Assembly: GCF_011682065.1 (NCBI RefSeq)
Contig: NZ_VUYU01000010.1
Location: forward strand, 1 to 64,000
Length of the DNA: 64,000 bases
From: Massilia rubra
GTDB lineage: Bacteria > Pseudomonadota > Gammaproteobacteria > Burkholderiales > Burkholderiaceae_D
Reading direction: 5' to 3'
Shown here: positions 1 to 8,709 of the stretch, in pieces
How positions within the stretch are numbered: position 1 is the first letter of the stretch
Layout of the letters: each line of letters starts with the position of its first letter
Notes under the pieces: model-generated
Told to the model about the DNA's origin: nothing
Database searches by the model: none
The model's input: only the letters and a program-made list of their open reading frames with translations
Translations under genes and position numbers: made by a program

Positions 1-124
1 CCGGCCCCCCCCAAAAATTCGGCCCACGCGGGCATCTACGGGCCGCCCGCGGGGGGCCCCCCCCCGCGCGGGGGCCCCCCCCGCCGGGGGGGGGGGGGCC
101 CCGTCCGGCCCCCCCCCACGTTTC
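1..124. other. Low-complexity C/G runs, probable contig end
   Basis: This stretch consists mostly of homopolymer runs of C and G broken by a short AT-containing segment near position 10-20. It has no codon structure or recognisable motif, and it stops abruptly where the first real gene ends at 125. It reads as unreliable sequence at the end of an assembled contig rather than as biology. Nothing else is seen in it. Confidence 0.7.
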
Positions 125-898
125 TTACTTGGCCTCGACTTGCGTGGGCAGCAGGGACGGGTCGCCGAAGATCTGGCGGTAGGCGGCAAAGATCGCGCAT
201 TGCAGCAGCAGCATGAACTGCAGCATCAGCCAGAGGATGGCAATCTGCCCGCCCTTGCTGTTGCCCAGCACCATCCCCACCAGCAGCGAGGCGCCGAAGA
301 ACATGGCGACCCACGCCATGAGCATCAGCACGAACGGGCGGATCGCCCCGAACAGACCGAACACGCTGTAAAAGGTCGCCTTGCCCGGTTTCATGTGCTG
401 CCAGTAAGCCAGCGGCGGCGCAAAACACATCAGCAGCAGCGCCAGCCCTTGCAGCAGGCCGGCCAGCAACACCACCTGCATGTCGGCCGGGCTGATCTTG
501 ATGGCGCCGCGTTCGGCCAGCGGCACGCTCATCTGCTTGATGAAGTCGGGCGAGATCATGAAGGCCGGAATCAAGCCGAGCACGATCGAGATCAACAGGT
601 AAATCAGGCCCAGCTTGCACAGGCGGGTCAGGGCCGGCTGGCGAAAACCGGTCAGCAGCACGCCGGGCGTGACCGACTGGTCTTGCCCGATCAGGTTACA
701 GGCCTGCATGATCGCCATGCCGAACGAGGGAAGCAGCACCATCGTCAGGATTTGCCCCAGCACCGGAATGGTGGCCAGGGTCAGGCTCATCAGGAGAATC
801 GCGAACAGCAGCATCGTGAGGATGGCTGGCTGCTTGCGGAACAGGGCAAAGCCCTGCTTGATCCAGTGCCATCCGGTGATGGCGGGAAGGCGGCTCAT
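125..898 (-). CDS. BPSS1780 family integral membrane protein
   Basis: A 257-residue hydrophobic protein with about six predicted membrane segments, beginning at residues 20-45 (around the stretch [15 protein letters not shown]) and ending near residue 250. It resembles the BPSS1780 family of betaproteobacterial inner-membrane proteins, whose function is unknown. The start at 898 was chosen because the ATG overlaps the stop of the upstream homoserine kinase gene by four bases (ATGA), and because the reading frame further upstream is only the shadow of thrB. The overlap implies translational coupling and co-transcription with thrB. Family assignment is by recognition only. Confidence 0.75.
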   Translation of the reverse strand: MSRLPAITGWHWIKQGFALFRKQPAILTMLLFAILLMSLTLATIPVLGQILTMVLLPSFGMAIMQACNLIGQDQSVTPGVLLTGFRQPALTRLCKLGLIYLLISIVLGLIPAFMISPDFIKQMSVPLAERGAIKISPADMQVVLLAGLLQGLALLLMCFAPPLAYWQHMKPGKATFYSVFGLFGAIRPFVLMLMAWVAMFFGASLLVGMVLGNSKGGQIAILWLMLQFMLLLQCAIFAAYRQIFGDPSLLPTQVEAK

Positions 899-1854
899 GC
901 GAACAATCCTGGAGCGGGGGTGGCGATGCGTTCGCGCAGGATACGCTCGAAATGGGTCGGGTCGTGCGGCGTGAGCATTTCGGCTTCGCGCGGCAGGTAC
1001 AGGTCGTACAGGCGCGAGAGCCAGAAGCGCAGTGCGGCGGCGCGCAGCATCGGCTGCCAGGCGGCTTGCTCGTCGGCCGTGAACGGGCGCACCGCGTGGT
1101 AGGCATCGAGCAGGGCGCGCACGCGGGCCGCGTCGAGCACGCCGGTGTCGACGTCGATGCACCAGTCGTTGACGGTGACGGCCACGTCGAACAGCCAGGT
1201 GTCGCAGCCGGCGAAATAGAAATCGAAGAAACCGGTCAGGCGCTCGCCAATGAACATCACGTTATTGCGGAACAAGTCGGCATGGACCGGGCCGCGCCCG
1301 AGGCGATGGTAATGGTCGCAGGCCGCGAACGCGCTCTGGAAATGCATCTCGGCGCGCAGCAGATGGGCGTTATGCTCGTCGAGGAAGGGCAGCACCAGCG
1401 GCGTGGTCTCGTTCCACCAGTCCAGCCCGCGCAGGTTCGGCTGCTGCAGCGCAAAGTCGCGTCCGGCCAGGTGCATCTTCGCCAGCATGGTCCCGACGGC
1501 GGCGCAGTGGACCGGTTGCGGCGCCATTTGCGAGCTGCCTTCGAGTTTGCTGACGATGGCGGCCGGCTTGCCGTGCAGCGGCACCACCAGCTCGCCCGCC
1601 TGGTCCGGCACCGGAGCGGGGACCAGCACGCCGCGCTCGGCCAGATGGCGCATCAGCTGAAGATAAAACGGCAGCTGCGCGAATGTCAGGTTCTCGAAAA
1701 TCGTCAGCACGTACTCGCCGCGCTCCGTATCGATGAAAAAATTACTGTTTTCGATGCCGGAACTGATCCCTTTGATGGCGATAGCGTTTCCCAGAGGAAA
1801 CTTCTTCAACAACAAAGTCAGGTCATCCAGGGTGACCGCGGTAAAAACTGCCAT
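895..1854 (-). CDS. thrB: Homoserine kinase (APH-fold type)
   Basis: A 319-residue cytosolic kinase that phosphorylates L-homoserine to O-phosphohomoserine in threonine synthesis. It belongs to the aminoglycoside-phosphotransferase-fold ThrB family, not the GHMP kinase family. The N-terminal lobe contains [12 protein letters not shown], and the catalytic loop reads [12 protein letters not shown] at about residues 190-201, followed by the metal-binding GFFDFYFAG motif. Length matches the family. The start at 1854 gives the usual N-terminus [12 protein letters not shown]. It overlaps the downstream membrane protein gene by four bases, and a DUF2782 gene lies upstream on the same strand; the same order next to polA is familiar in Oxalobacteraceae. 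Confidence 0.93.
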   Translation of the reverse strand: MAVFTAVTLDDLTLLLKKFPLGNAIAIKGISSGIENSNFFIDTERGEYVLTIFENLTFAQLPFYLQLMRHLAERGVLVPAPVPDQAGELVVPLHGKPAAIVSKLEGSSQMAPQPVHCAAVGTMLAKMHLAGRDFALQQPNLRGLDWWNETTPLVLPFLDEHNAHLLRAEMHFQSAFAACDHYHRLGRGPVHADLFRNNVMFIGERLTGFFDFYFAGCDTWLFDVAVTVNDWCIDVDTGVLDAARVRALLDAYHAVRPFTADEQAAWQPMLRAAALRFWLSRLYDLYLPREAEMLTPHDPTHFERILRERIATPAPGLFA

Positions 1855-1931
1855 GTGAAAGCGAAGGGTAAGGTAAGTCGATCGATATCGTTACCCGCGC
1901 GCCGGGGAAGGGCGCGGGCCGATGGGGGGGA

Positions 1932-2348
1932 TTACTTGATTGGCGCCGGTGGTGGCGCCGGTGCGGCTTCGGTCGCGGCGGCGGCTTCGCTGGCGGCCTT
2001 TTTCTTCTTGTTCAGGTCGAATTCACCGACTTGCCATTGGGGGCCGCGCAGGGCTGAGCCGTTGGCATCCATGCCCGAACTGCCGGCGGCCGGATTGGTG
2101 CCCTTCATCGTATAGCTGCTCTTGCCGGATTTAACTTTCACTTCCGTGGTGCGGCCGTTTTCGCGTTTCTCGCTGATTTTCGGCTCGTTGGCGCGCGGCG
2201 CCACGATCGCGGGCGCCATGTTGCCATCGTCGAGGCGTTCGAGCTTGGGCGGGGCGTCGCTCGGCTTCGATTGCTGGGCGCCGGCCAGGCTTGCCGAAGC
2301 GAGCAGGCACAGGGCCAGGAGATTGCGGAAAGTGGAAGTGCGCAGCAT
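1932..2348 (-). CDS. DUF2782 domain secreted protein
   Basis: A 138-residue protein with an N-terminal signal peptide (MLRTSTFRNLLALCLLASAS, cleavage after AGA near residue 25). A DUF2782-type core follows with the pattern ISEKRENGRTTEVKVKSGK and a tail rich in Lys, Ala and Pro. It is presumably periplasmic; its function is unknown. The start at 2348 has a ribosome site (AAGGCGA) about eight bases upstream, and upstream in-frame codons run into a repeat-rich region and were discarded. It shares the strand with thrB and probably its transcript (77-base gap). DUF2782 proteins are commonly found between thrB and polA in this family. Confidence 0.8.
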   Translation of the reverse strand: MLRTSTFRNLLALCLLASASLAGAQQSKPSDAPPKLERLDDGNMAPAIVAPRANEPKISEKRENGRTTEVKVKSGKSSYTMKGTNPAAGSSGMDANGSALRGPQWQVGEFDLNKKKKAASEAAAATEAAPAPPPAPIK

Positions 2349-2460
2349 GATAGGGTCGCCTTTTGATCGTGTAGTCCATTGTAACAAACCCCCGCCCCGC
2401 CTGTGGAAACACATCGCACAAGCTCCCCGCACTCCTGCACGCGCCATCCTCCCCCTCCAA

Positions 2461-2713
2461 CCGGGGTCTGACCTCTGATTAGCAACAAAACCGCCGAACC
2501 GATCACCGGGGTCAGAGCTTTAATTAGCAACACCACGGCTGTAAGCAGTAATGTCGGTTCAAAACTGCGTACAAGCTGCACTTAAGCAAGCAATTGCCGC
2601 CCAAAGGTGCCGGACATGGGACAAATCCAGTTCATGCCACGCCATATGTTGCAAGTTAAAGCTCTGACCCCGGTTCCGGGGGGAAACGTTGCTAGTCAGA
2701 GGTCAGACCCCGG
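2461..2713. repeat. Nested inverted-repeat element upstream of polA
   Basis: Four related 26-base units lie here. Units at 2461-2486 and 2506-2531 point right; units at 2648-2673 and 2688-2713 point left. The outermost pair differ at one position and the inner pair at two, so the whole 253-bp element is a nested palindrome. Each unit begins CCGGGGTC and ends with GCAAC. The 116-base centre (2532-2647) shows no gene. Such units resemble the REP/BIME class of palindromes spread by RAYT transposases; no transposase is present here. It fills the otherwise gene-free stretch 2349-2804 together with the probable polA promoter. Confidence 0.8.
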
Positions 2714-2804
2714 TTCGGGCTTCGGGGCGGGCGCGCTTTCTGCGATAATGACCGGTACGCTGCCGCGCCCTTTTTTGTCCCGGCTCAACCTCATTTTTGG
2801 CACT

Positions 2805-5549
2805 ATGCAAAATACCCTGCTGTTAGTCGACGGTTCCAGTTATCTGTACCGTGCTTTTCATGCCCTGCCCGATCTGCGCAGCCCGGATGGCCATCCCACC
2901 GGCGCCATGCATGGCATGGTCAATATGTTGCGCCGCCTGCGCCAGGATTATCCGGCCGCGTTTATCGCTTGCGTGTTCGATGCCAAGGGCAAGACCTTCC
3001 GCGATGATATGTATCCGGAATATAAGGCCACGCGCGCGTCCATGCCGGATGACCTGCGCCTTCAAATCGAGCCGATCCACGAAGTGGTGCGCCACATGGG
3101 CTGGCCGATCCTGATGGTCGACGGCGTCGAGGCCGACGATGTGATCGGCACCTTGTCGGTCCAGGCTTCCAGGCTGGGCATGAATACCGTGGTCTCCACC
3201 GGCGACAAGGACCTGGCGCAGCTGGTCAACGACAAGGTCATGCTGATCAACACGATGAGCAACGAGAAGCTCGACGAGGCCGGCGTGCTGGCCAAGTTCG
3301 GCGTGCCGCCCAACCGCATCATCGATTACCTGACCCTGATCGGCGATACCGTCGACAATATCCCCGGCGTGGCCAAGTGCGGCCCGAAGACCGCCCTCAA
3401 GTGGCTGGCGCTGCACGACAGCCTCGATGGGGTGATCGCCAACGCGGCCTCCATCGGCGGCGCGGTCGGCGAGAACCTGCGCCAGGCGCTCCCGTGGCTG
3501 CCACAGGGCCGCGCCCTGATCACCGTCAAGACCGATTGCGACCTGGCCGGACACATGGTCTCGATCGCCGACACCCTGGTGGCGCAGCCGGAAAACAAGG
3601 AGGGCCTGAAGGCCTTCTTCGAGCGCTATGGCTTCAAGACCCTGCTGCGCGAAGTGGTCCAGCGCGACGACGAGGGCGCCCCGCGCGCGCTGCTCAATTC
3701 CCCGGAGGGCGACTTGTTCCCGGGCGCGCTGGTGCCGGTCATGCGCGGCGAGTACGAAACGGTGGTCACCGAGGCCGACCTGGAACGCTGGCTGGCCCTG
3801 GTCGATGCCGCCGAGCTGACTTCGGTCGATACCGAAACCACCTCGCTCGACCCGCTGACGGCGCAGATGGTCGGCATTTCGCTGTCGGTCGAAGCGGGCA
3901 AGGGCGCCTACATCCCGCTGGCGCACCGCTACGCCGGCGTGCCCGAACAACTCGATCGCGAGGCGGTCCTGGCGCGCATGAAGGCATGGCTGGAAGACCC
4001 GTCCAAGCCCAAGGTCGGCCAGAACCTCAAGTACGACAGCCATATTTTCGCCAACCATGGCGTGACCCTGCGCGGCATCGTGCACGACACCTTGCTCGAG
4101 TCGTATGTGTTCGAGTCGCACAAGCCGCACGACATGGACAGCATGGCCCTGCGCCACCTGGGCTACACCACGATTCCGTTTGTCGATGTATGCGGCAAGG
4201 GCGCCGGCCAGATCTGCTTCGACCAGGTGGAACTGGGCCGCGCGACCGAATACGCGGCCGAGGATTCCGACATCACCCTGCGCCTGCACCAGGCCATGAA
4301 GGGCCATGTCGAGAGCGACGAAAAGCTCAATTTCATTTATCGCCAGATCGAGCTGCCTACCTCCGTGGTGCTGCACAAGATCGAGCGCAACGGGGTGCTG
4401 ATCGACGCCGAGCTACTCAATGTGCAGTCGGGTGAACTCGGTGCGCGCATCATGGAGCTCGAACAAAAGGCGTACGAACTGGCCGGCGGCCCGTTCAACC
4501 TCGGTTCGCCCAAGCAGATCGGCGAGATCTTCTTCGGTAAACTCCAGCTGCCGGTGATCAAAAAGACCCCGAGCGGGGCGCCGTCGACCGACGAGGAGGT
4601 GCTGCAAAAGCTGGCCGAGGATTTCCCGCTGCCGAAAATCCTGCTCGAATACCGCGGCATGTCGAAACTCAAGTCGACCTACACCGACAAGCTGCCCAAG
4701 ATGGTCAACCGCGAGACCGGCCGCGTGCACACCAACTACGCGCAGGCCGTCGCCGTGACCGGGCGCCTGTCGTCGAACGAGCCGAATCTGCAGAACATCC
4801 CGATCCGCACGGCCGAAGGGCGCCGCATCCGCGAAGCCTTTATCGCCGGTCCCGGCAACGTGATCGTCTCGGCCGACTATTCGCAGATCGAACTGCGCAT
4901 CATGGCCCATATTTCGGAAGACGCGGCCATGCTGCGCGCCTTTGCCGAGGGCGAGGATATCCACCGCGCCACCGCCGCCGAGATCTTCGGCGTGGCGCCG
5001 GCCGAGGTGCAGGGCGAGCAGCGCCGCTACGCCAAGGTGATCAACTTCGGCCTGATCTACGGCATGAGCGCCTTCGGGCTGGCCGCCAACCTGGGCATCG
5101 AACGCTCGGCGGCGCAAAACTATATCGACAAGTACTTCGCGCGCTTTTCGGGCGTGCGCCAGTACATGGAAGACACGCGCATGCAGGCCAAGGCGCGCGG
5201 GTATGTCGAAACCGTGTTCGGCCGGCGCCTGTGGCTGCCCGAGATTAATTCCCCGAACGGCCCGCGCCGCCAGGGCGCGGAACGGGCCGCGATCAACGCG
5301 CCGATGCAGGGCACCGCGGCCGACCTGATCAAGCTGGCCATGATCGCGGTGCAGGACTGGCTCGAGGCCGACGCTCTGGGCACGCGCATGATCATGCAGG
5401 TGCACGATGAACTCGTGCTCGAAGTGCCGCAGGCGGAACTGGCATTGGTCAAGTCCAGGCTGCCGCAGTTGATGGCGGGCGTGGCGGCCCTGAAAGTGCC
5501 CCTGTTGGCTGAGGTGGGTATCGGTAAAAACTGGGATGAAGCGCACTAA
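2805..5549 (+). CDS. polA: DNA polymerase I
   Basis: A 914-residue repair and Okazaki-fragment-processing polymerase. The 5'-3' exonuclease domain occupies residues 1-290 (VDGSSYLYRAFHALP; the acidic motif DGVEADDVIG). A 3'-5' proofreading domain covers about 320-500 and keeps its acidic residues (VDTETTSLD near residue 340; AAEDSDITLRLH). The polymerase domain follows, with motif A SADYSQIELR near 688, the O-helix around INFGLIYGMSAFG, and motif C QVHDELVLEV near 865. The proofreading domain therefore looks active. The start at 2805 gives the canonical N-terminus; an in-frame extension upstream would run through the repeat at 2461-2713. A possible -10 element (GATAAT) lies at 2744-2749. Confidence 0.97.
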   Translation: MQNTLLLVDGSSYLYRAFHALPDLRSPDGHPTGAMHGMVNMLRRLRQDYPAAFIACVFDAKGKTFRDDMYPEYKATRASMPDDLRLQIEPIHEVVRHMGWPILMVDGVEADDVIGTLSVQASRLGMNTVVSTGDKDLAQLVNDKVMLINTMSNEKLDEAGVLAKFGVPPNRIIDYLTLIGDTVDNIPGVAKCGPKTALKWLALHDSLDGVIANAASIGGAVGENLRQALPWLPQGRALITVKTDCDLAGHMVSIADTLVAQPENKEGLKAFFERYGFKTLLREVVQRDDEGAPRALLNSPEGDLFPGALVPVMRGEYETVVTEADLERWLALVDAAELTSVDTETTSLDPLTAQMVGISLSVEAGKGAYIPLAHRYAGVPEQLDREAVLARMKAWLEDPSKPKVGQNLKYDSHIFANHGVTLRGIVHDTLLESYVFESHKPHDMDSMALRHLGYTTIPFVDVCGKGAGQICFDQVELGRATEYAAEDSDITLRLHQAMKGHVESDEKLNFIYRQIELPTSVVLHKIERNGVLIDAELLNVQSGELGARIMELEQKAYELAGGPFNLGSPKQIGEIFFGKLQLPVIKKTPSGAPSTDEEVLQKLAEDFPLPKILLEYRGMSKLKSTYTDKLPKMVNRETGRVHTNYAQAVAVTGRLSSNEPNLQNIPIRTAEGRRIREAFIAGPGNVIVSADYSQIELRIMAHISEDAAMLRAFAEGEDIHRATAAEIFGVAPAEVQGEQRRYAKVINFGLIYGMSAFGLAANLGIERSAAQNYIDKYFARFSGVRQYMEDTRMQAKARGYVETVFGRRLWLPEINSPNGPRRQGAERAAINAPMQGTAADLIKLAMIAVQDWLEADALGTRMIMQVHDELVLEVPQAELALVKSRLPQLMAGVAALKVPLLAEVGIGKNWDEAH

Positions 5550-5586
5550 CTATTAAATAATGACCTACCTACTGAAAGAGGGAACG

Positions 5587-6834
5587 ATGAAGAGCACATT
5601 TATCCGCCTTGGCACGGCAAGCACCGTAGTGGCCGCCATGGCCCTGACAGCCTGCGGCGGCGGCGGCGGCAACCCCGGCGCCAACGGCTCCACCACCCCC
5701 GGCACCACTCCGCCGACGCTCGGCGGCACCGCCGGCACGCTCAACATTGCGCTGACCGATGCCCCGGCCTGCGGCTTCGACGCCGTCAACGTCACCGTCA
5801 AGAAGGTGCGCGTCCACCAGAGCGCGACCGCGGCCGATGCCGATCCCGGCTGGTCCGAGGTGGTGCTGGCGCCGGCGCGCAAGATCAATCTGCTCAACCT
5901 GGTCAATGGCGTGCTCGATCCGCTCGGTTCGGTCAGCGTGCCCGCCGGGCGTTACACCCAGGTGCGCCTGATGCTCGATCCGAATACCGGCAACGGCTTC
6001 GCCAACAGCGTCACGCCGACCGCGACCAAGGTTGAAACAACCCTGGAAACCCCGGCGGCGGTGCAGGCCGGCGTCAAGATCGCCAGCGACTTCGAAGTCG
6101 TGGCGGGCCAGCCGTACAACCTGGTGCTCGATTTCGACGCCTGCCGTTCGGTCGTCAACAAGGCGGGCGGCGGTTATCTGCTGACGCCGTCCGTGAGCGC
6201 CATGGCGGCCGCGGGCAGCGGCGTCAGTGGTTACGTCAGCACCTTGTTCTCGGCCAGCGGCGTGGTGGTGAGCGCCCAGCAAAACGGCAGGGTGGTCGGC
6301 AGCACCTCGGTCAATCCATCCACCGGCGCGTTCGCGATCAGCCGCCTGAATCCGGGCGCCTATGATGTCGTGGTCGTCGCTTCCGGCCGCGCCGCAGCCG
6401 TGATCGGCAATGTGAGCGTGCCCGGCGGCGCCAGCAATATCGTCCTCGGCACGGTGGCCTCGCCGATCACCATGCCGGCCAGCCTGACACGCTCGATCAG
6501 CGGCACGGTCAGCATGCTGCCGCTCGCGCCGACCGTCAGGCCGTATGTGAGCGCCTTGCAGACGGTGATCAGCGGCAAGACCGTGGCGATCCAGGCGGTG
6601 GATGCGGCCGCCGGCACCGGCGCGTACGCGATCGGATCGTTGCCGGTCGGCGCGCCGCAGTACGCCACCTACAGCGCTACCGCGCCGCTGGTGTTCAGCA
6701 GCGCTGTGCCGACTCAGGGCGTGGGCAACTATCGCGTCGATGCGGTCGCCGCCGGCTACAGCGTCAAATCGGTGGCGTCGGTGAATGTCTTGACCGGCGA
6801 CCAGGCCAATATCAATCTGCAACTGACGCCGTAA
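5587..6834 (+). CDS. DUF4382 domain lipoprotein
   Basis: A 415-residue predicted lipoprotein. The signal peptide ends in the lipobox LTAC, followed by a Gly/Thr/Pro-rich linker to about residue 45. A DUF4382-like domain spans about 47-205 (LNIALTDAPACGFDAVNVTV, with the hallmark LTDAP). The C-terminal half contains two carboxypeptidase-regulatory-like beta-sandwich repeats (SGYVSTLFS..., SISGTVSMLP...). It is likely anchored in the outer membrane; function is unknown. The start at 5587 follows a good ribosome site (AAAGAGGGAAC) and leaves a normal lipoprotein signal. It is 37 bases downstream of polA but has no obvious functional link to it. Confidence 0.85.
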   Translation: MKSTFIRLGTASTVVAAMALTACGGGGGNPGANGSTTPGTTPPTLGGTAGTLNIALTDAPACGFDAVNVTVKKVRVHQSATAADADPGWSEVVLAPARKINLLNLVNGVLDPLGSVSVPAGRYTQVRLMLDPNTGNGFANSVTPTATKVETTLETPAAVQAGVKIASDFEVVAGQPYNLVLDFDACRSVVNKAGGGYLLTPSVSAMAAAGSGVSGYVSTLFSASGVVVSAQQNGRVVGSTSVNPSTGAFAISRLNPGAYDVVVVASGRAAAVIGNVSVPGGASNIVLGTVASPITMPASLTRSISGTVSMLPLAPTVRPYVSALQTVISGKTVAIQAVDAAAGTGAYAIGSLPVGAPQYATYSATAPLVFSSAVPTQGVGNYRVDAVAAGYSVKSVASVNVLTGDQANINLQLTP

Positions 6835-6852
6835 CATTCCCGTAAGGTAAGG

Positions 6853-6883
6853 CCTTGCGCCGGGTTTGCCGCCCGGCGCAAGG
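6853..6883 (+). terminator. Hairpin terminator after the DUF4382 gene
   Basis: A perfect 12-bp stem (6853-6864 with 6872-6883) with a seven-base loop begins 18 bases after the DUF4382 stop codon. There is no long T tail. A second short palindrome (GGCGCCATTGGCGCC) follows. It probably ends transcription of the DUF4382 gene before the ZIP gene. Confidence 0.55.
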
Positions 6884-6977
6884 CGGCGCCATTGGCGCCG
6901 AACTGGGCGGCAGACGCTGCGGAGCGGTACAATGCCCGGCTTGCGATCGTCGCAAGTGTCGTTCAAGAGGCTTCCAA

Positions 6978-7751
6978 ATCGATTCGACCCTCATTTCCAT
7001 CCTGCTGGCAACGACCATCGGGGGTGTGCTCAGCATTTCCGCCGCCGCGGTGTTTTCGTTCGCCTTGCTCTCGAAGATGGTCGAGCGCATGGTCAGCCTG
7101 TCGGTCGGGATCATGCTGTCGACCTCGCTCCTGCATGCCTTGCCGGAAGCGTTCGAGTCGGGCGCCGATCCGCGCCGCCTGTTCGCCACCTTGCTGGCCG
7201 GCTTGCTGGCATTTTTCATGCTGGAAAAGTTCGCCATCCTGCGCCATTCGCACCATCACGAAGGCGATGGTCACCACCATGCCCACGGGCACGACAAGCG
7301 CGAGGCGGGCAAGGCCGGCTGGATGATCCTGCTGGGCGATGGCATGCACAATTTTACCGACGGCATCCTGATCGCCGCCGCCTTCCTGGCCAATCCGGAA
7401 CTGGGCATCGTGACCGGGCTGGCCATCATCGCCCATGAAATCCCGCAGGAAATCGGCGATTTCATCGTCTTGCTCAATGCCGGCTTTTCGCGCACCCGCG
7501 CCTATCTGTTCAACTTGCTGTGCAGTCTCATGGCCGTGGCCGGCGGCTTGCTCGGCTATTTCACCCTGGACCGCGCCAGCGGACTGATTCCTTACGTGCT
7601 GGTGTTCGCCTCCTCGGGCTTCCTGTACATTGCCGTGAGCGATTTAATGCCGCAGATGCAAAGACGAGCCACCGTGCGCGAATCCATTCCGCAAGTGTTG
7701 TTGATCGGCGTGGGCGTGCTGATCGTCTTGTTTCTCACCAACGGACGATAA
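6978..7751 (+). CDS. ZIP family metal transporter
   Basis: A 257-residue inner-membrane divalent-metal (probably zinc) transporter of the ZIP/GufA type. About seven to eight membrane segments are visible. The cytoplasmic His-rich loop HSHHHEGDGHHHAHGH lies near residues 90-105. The metal-site motifs HNFTDG (TM4) and HEIPQE (TM5) are intact. No ATG, GTG or TTG occurs at the expected start. The strong ribosome site AAGAGG at 6965-6970 sits seven bases before an ATC codon at 6978, which is the start given here; a TTG at 6855 lies inside the preceding terminator and is improbable. A -10-like TACAAT at 6928-6933 supports a start downstream of about 6940. Function is confident; the start codon is not. 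Confidence 0.85.
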   Translation: MDSTLISILLATTIGGVLSISAAAVFSFALLSKMVERMVSLSVGIMLSTSLLHALPEAFESGADPRRLFATLLAGLLAFFMLEKFAILRHSHHHEGDGHHHAHGHDKREAGKAGWMILLGDGMHNFTDGILIAAAFLANPELGIVTGLAIIAHEIPQEIGDFIVLLNAGFSRTRAYLFNLLCSLMAVAGGLLGYFTLDRASGLIPYVLVFASSGFLYIAVSDLMPQMQRRATVRESIPQVLLIGVGVLIVLFLTNGR

Positions 7752-7877
7752 ACTTCGCAGCGGCATTTTCTTGCCGCTGGCAATGGAGTTTATTCCGCTC
7801 CGGATATCAAATTTCTTCCTGTTATTCACTTCGGGCGGCAATGCGCAGCGCATTTAGTCCCTGTCAATCCGGCGCTA

Positions 7878-7905
7878 TTGTTTAGCTCGCCAGTCTCCTT
7901 ATACT
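7878..7905 (+). promoter_or_regulatory. Probable sigma-70 promoter for crystallin genes
   Basis: TTGTTT (-35, 7878-7883) and TATACT (-10, 7900-7905) are separated by 16 bases. Transcription would start near 7912, giving a leader of about 60 bases before the first crystallin-like gene. This is the best promoter match in the 7752-7972 gap. Confidence 0.55.
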
Positions 7906-7972
7906 AAGCCCTGAAGCAGTAATCCGGTGAAGCGAGACCACCTTTTGCCTCGTAGCTAGTTTAGGAGGATAT

Positions 7973-8239
7973 ATGGCTGAAATCGTCCTGTTTGAACATG
8001 CCAATTATCACGGTGCTCATAAACATTTGTTCACTTCAGAAACCAATCTGAATGCACCCGATGATAACTTTTTCAACGACAAGACTTCATCGTTTGTCAT
8101 CTTGTCGGGCCGCTGGCAGTTCTATCGCGACGCCAATTTCCAGGGGCCGGCGTCGCAGGTATTCGGACCGGGCCTGTATAACTGGACCGAAGCGGTGAAT
8201 ATTCCGAACGATTCCATTTCGTCGGTCCGGCTGGTGTAA
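7973..8239 (+). CDS. Beta/gamma-crystallin fold protein, first copy
   Basis: An 88-residue single-domain beta/gamma-crystallin-like protein. Both Greek-key calcium motifs of the form N/D-N/D-x-x-S/T-S are present: NDKTSS near residue 40 and NDSISS near residue 82. The aromatic corner residues in VLFEHANYHG and GRWQFYRDANFQG also fit the family. No signal peptide is visible, so it is probably cytosolic. A very strong ribosome site (AGGAGG) precedes the ATG, implying high expression. It is one of two tandem paralogues; family proteins bind calcium and are often linked to stress or dormancy, but the role here is not known. Confidence 0.85.
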   Translation: MAEIVLFEHANYHGAHKHLFTSETNLNAPDDNFFNDKTSSFVILSGRWQFYRDANFQGPASQVFGPGLYNWTEAVNIPNDSISSVRLV

Positions 8240-8316
8240 GCCTGACATTCGTTGGCGACGAGCGCAGTGGCGCGTATCGGCTGCGCTTGCCGCCTGTTAT
8301 CTAGTAAGGAGGATAT

Positions 8317-8589
8317 ATGGCTGAAGTCGTGTTATATCAACATATTGATTTTCGCGGTCGCGAAAAACATTTGTACGGGTCGGAGTCGAATCTGAATGCG
8401 CCGAATGACAATTTCTTTAACGATAAAGTGTCGTCCTTCGTCGTGGTATCCGGCCGCTGGAAATTTTATCGCGACAGCAATTATCGCGGGCCGGCATCGC
8501 GCATATTCGGACCGGGCCGCTATTCTTGGGTTGAAGCGGTGGATATTCCCAACGATTCCATCTCGTCGGTGCGACTGATGTCGGCCTGA
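8317..8589 (+). CDS. Beta/gamma-crystallin fold protein, second copy
   Basis: A 90-residue paralogue of the gene 77 bases upstream, with the same length, the same paired calcium-binding motifs (NDKVSS and NDSISS) and the same AGGAGGATAT leader before its ATG. The two proteins are clearly alike throughout (for example both contain LNAPxDNFFNDK and IPNDSISSVRL), so this is a tandem duplication that included the ribosome site. Differences are concentrated in the first strand and around the middle Greek key. The two genes are probably transcribed together from the promoter near 7900. No secretion signal is seen. Confidence 0.85.
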   Translation: MAEVVLYQHIDFRGREKHLYGSESNLNAPNDNFFNDKVSSFVVVSGRWKFYRDSNYRGPASRIFGPGRYSWVEAVDIPNDSISSVRLMSA

Positions 8590-8640
8590 TTCACGGCCGT
8601 CGTCAAAACGACAAGCGCAGTACTGAATAATTCCAAGCGC

Positions 8641-8687
8641 TTGTCATCAAGCTGTCATACAGGTATGCCAGGCTGTGCTCATACAAT
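8641..8687 (+). promoter_or_regulatory. Candidate Pho box and -10 element
   Basis: TTGTCAT (8641-8647) and CTGTCAT (8652-8658) are separated by exactly four bases, the arrangement of PhoB-binding direct repeats. A -10-like TACAAT lies at 8682-8687 and the downstream start codon is at 8710. The box would replace a -35 element. The spacing to the -10 is longer than usual unless a weak third repeat takes part. This is a candidate by pattern only. Confidence 0.4.
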
Positions 8688-8709
8688 AACAACAAAGGAG
8701 AACGAGAAC

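Noticed and set aside
2607-2804. N-terminal extension of polA
   Set aside because: It would translate the inverted-repeat element and lacks similarity to polymerase; ATG at 2805 gives the canonical start.
2823-4376. Long open frame on the minus strand opposite polA
   Set aside because: High GC keeps antisense frames open; the predicted protein is a His/Gln/Arg-rich shadow with no domain, and polA on the other strand is certain.
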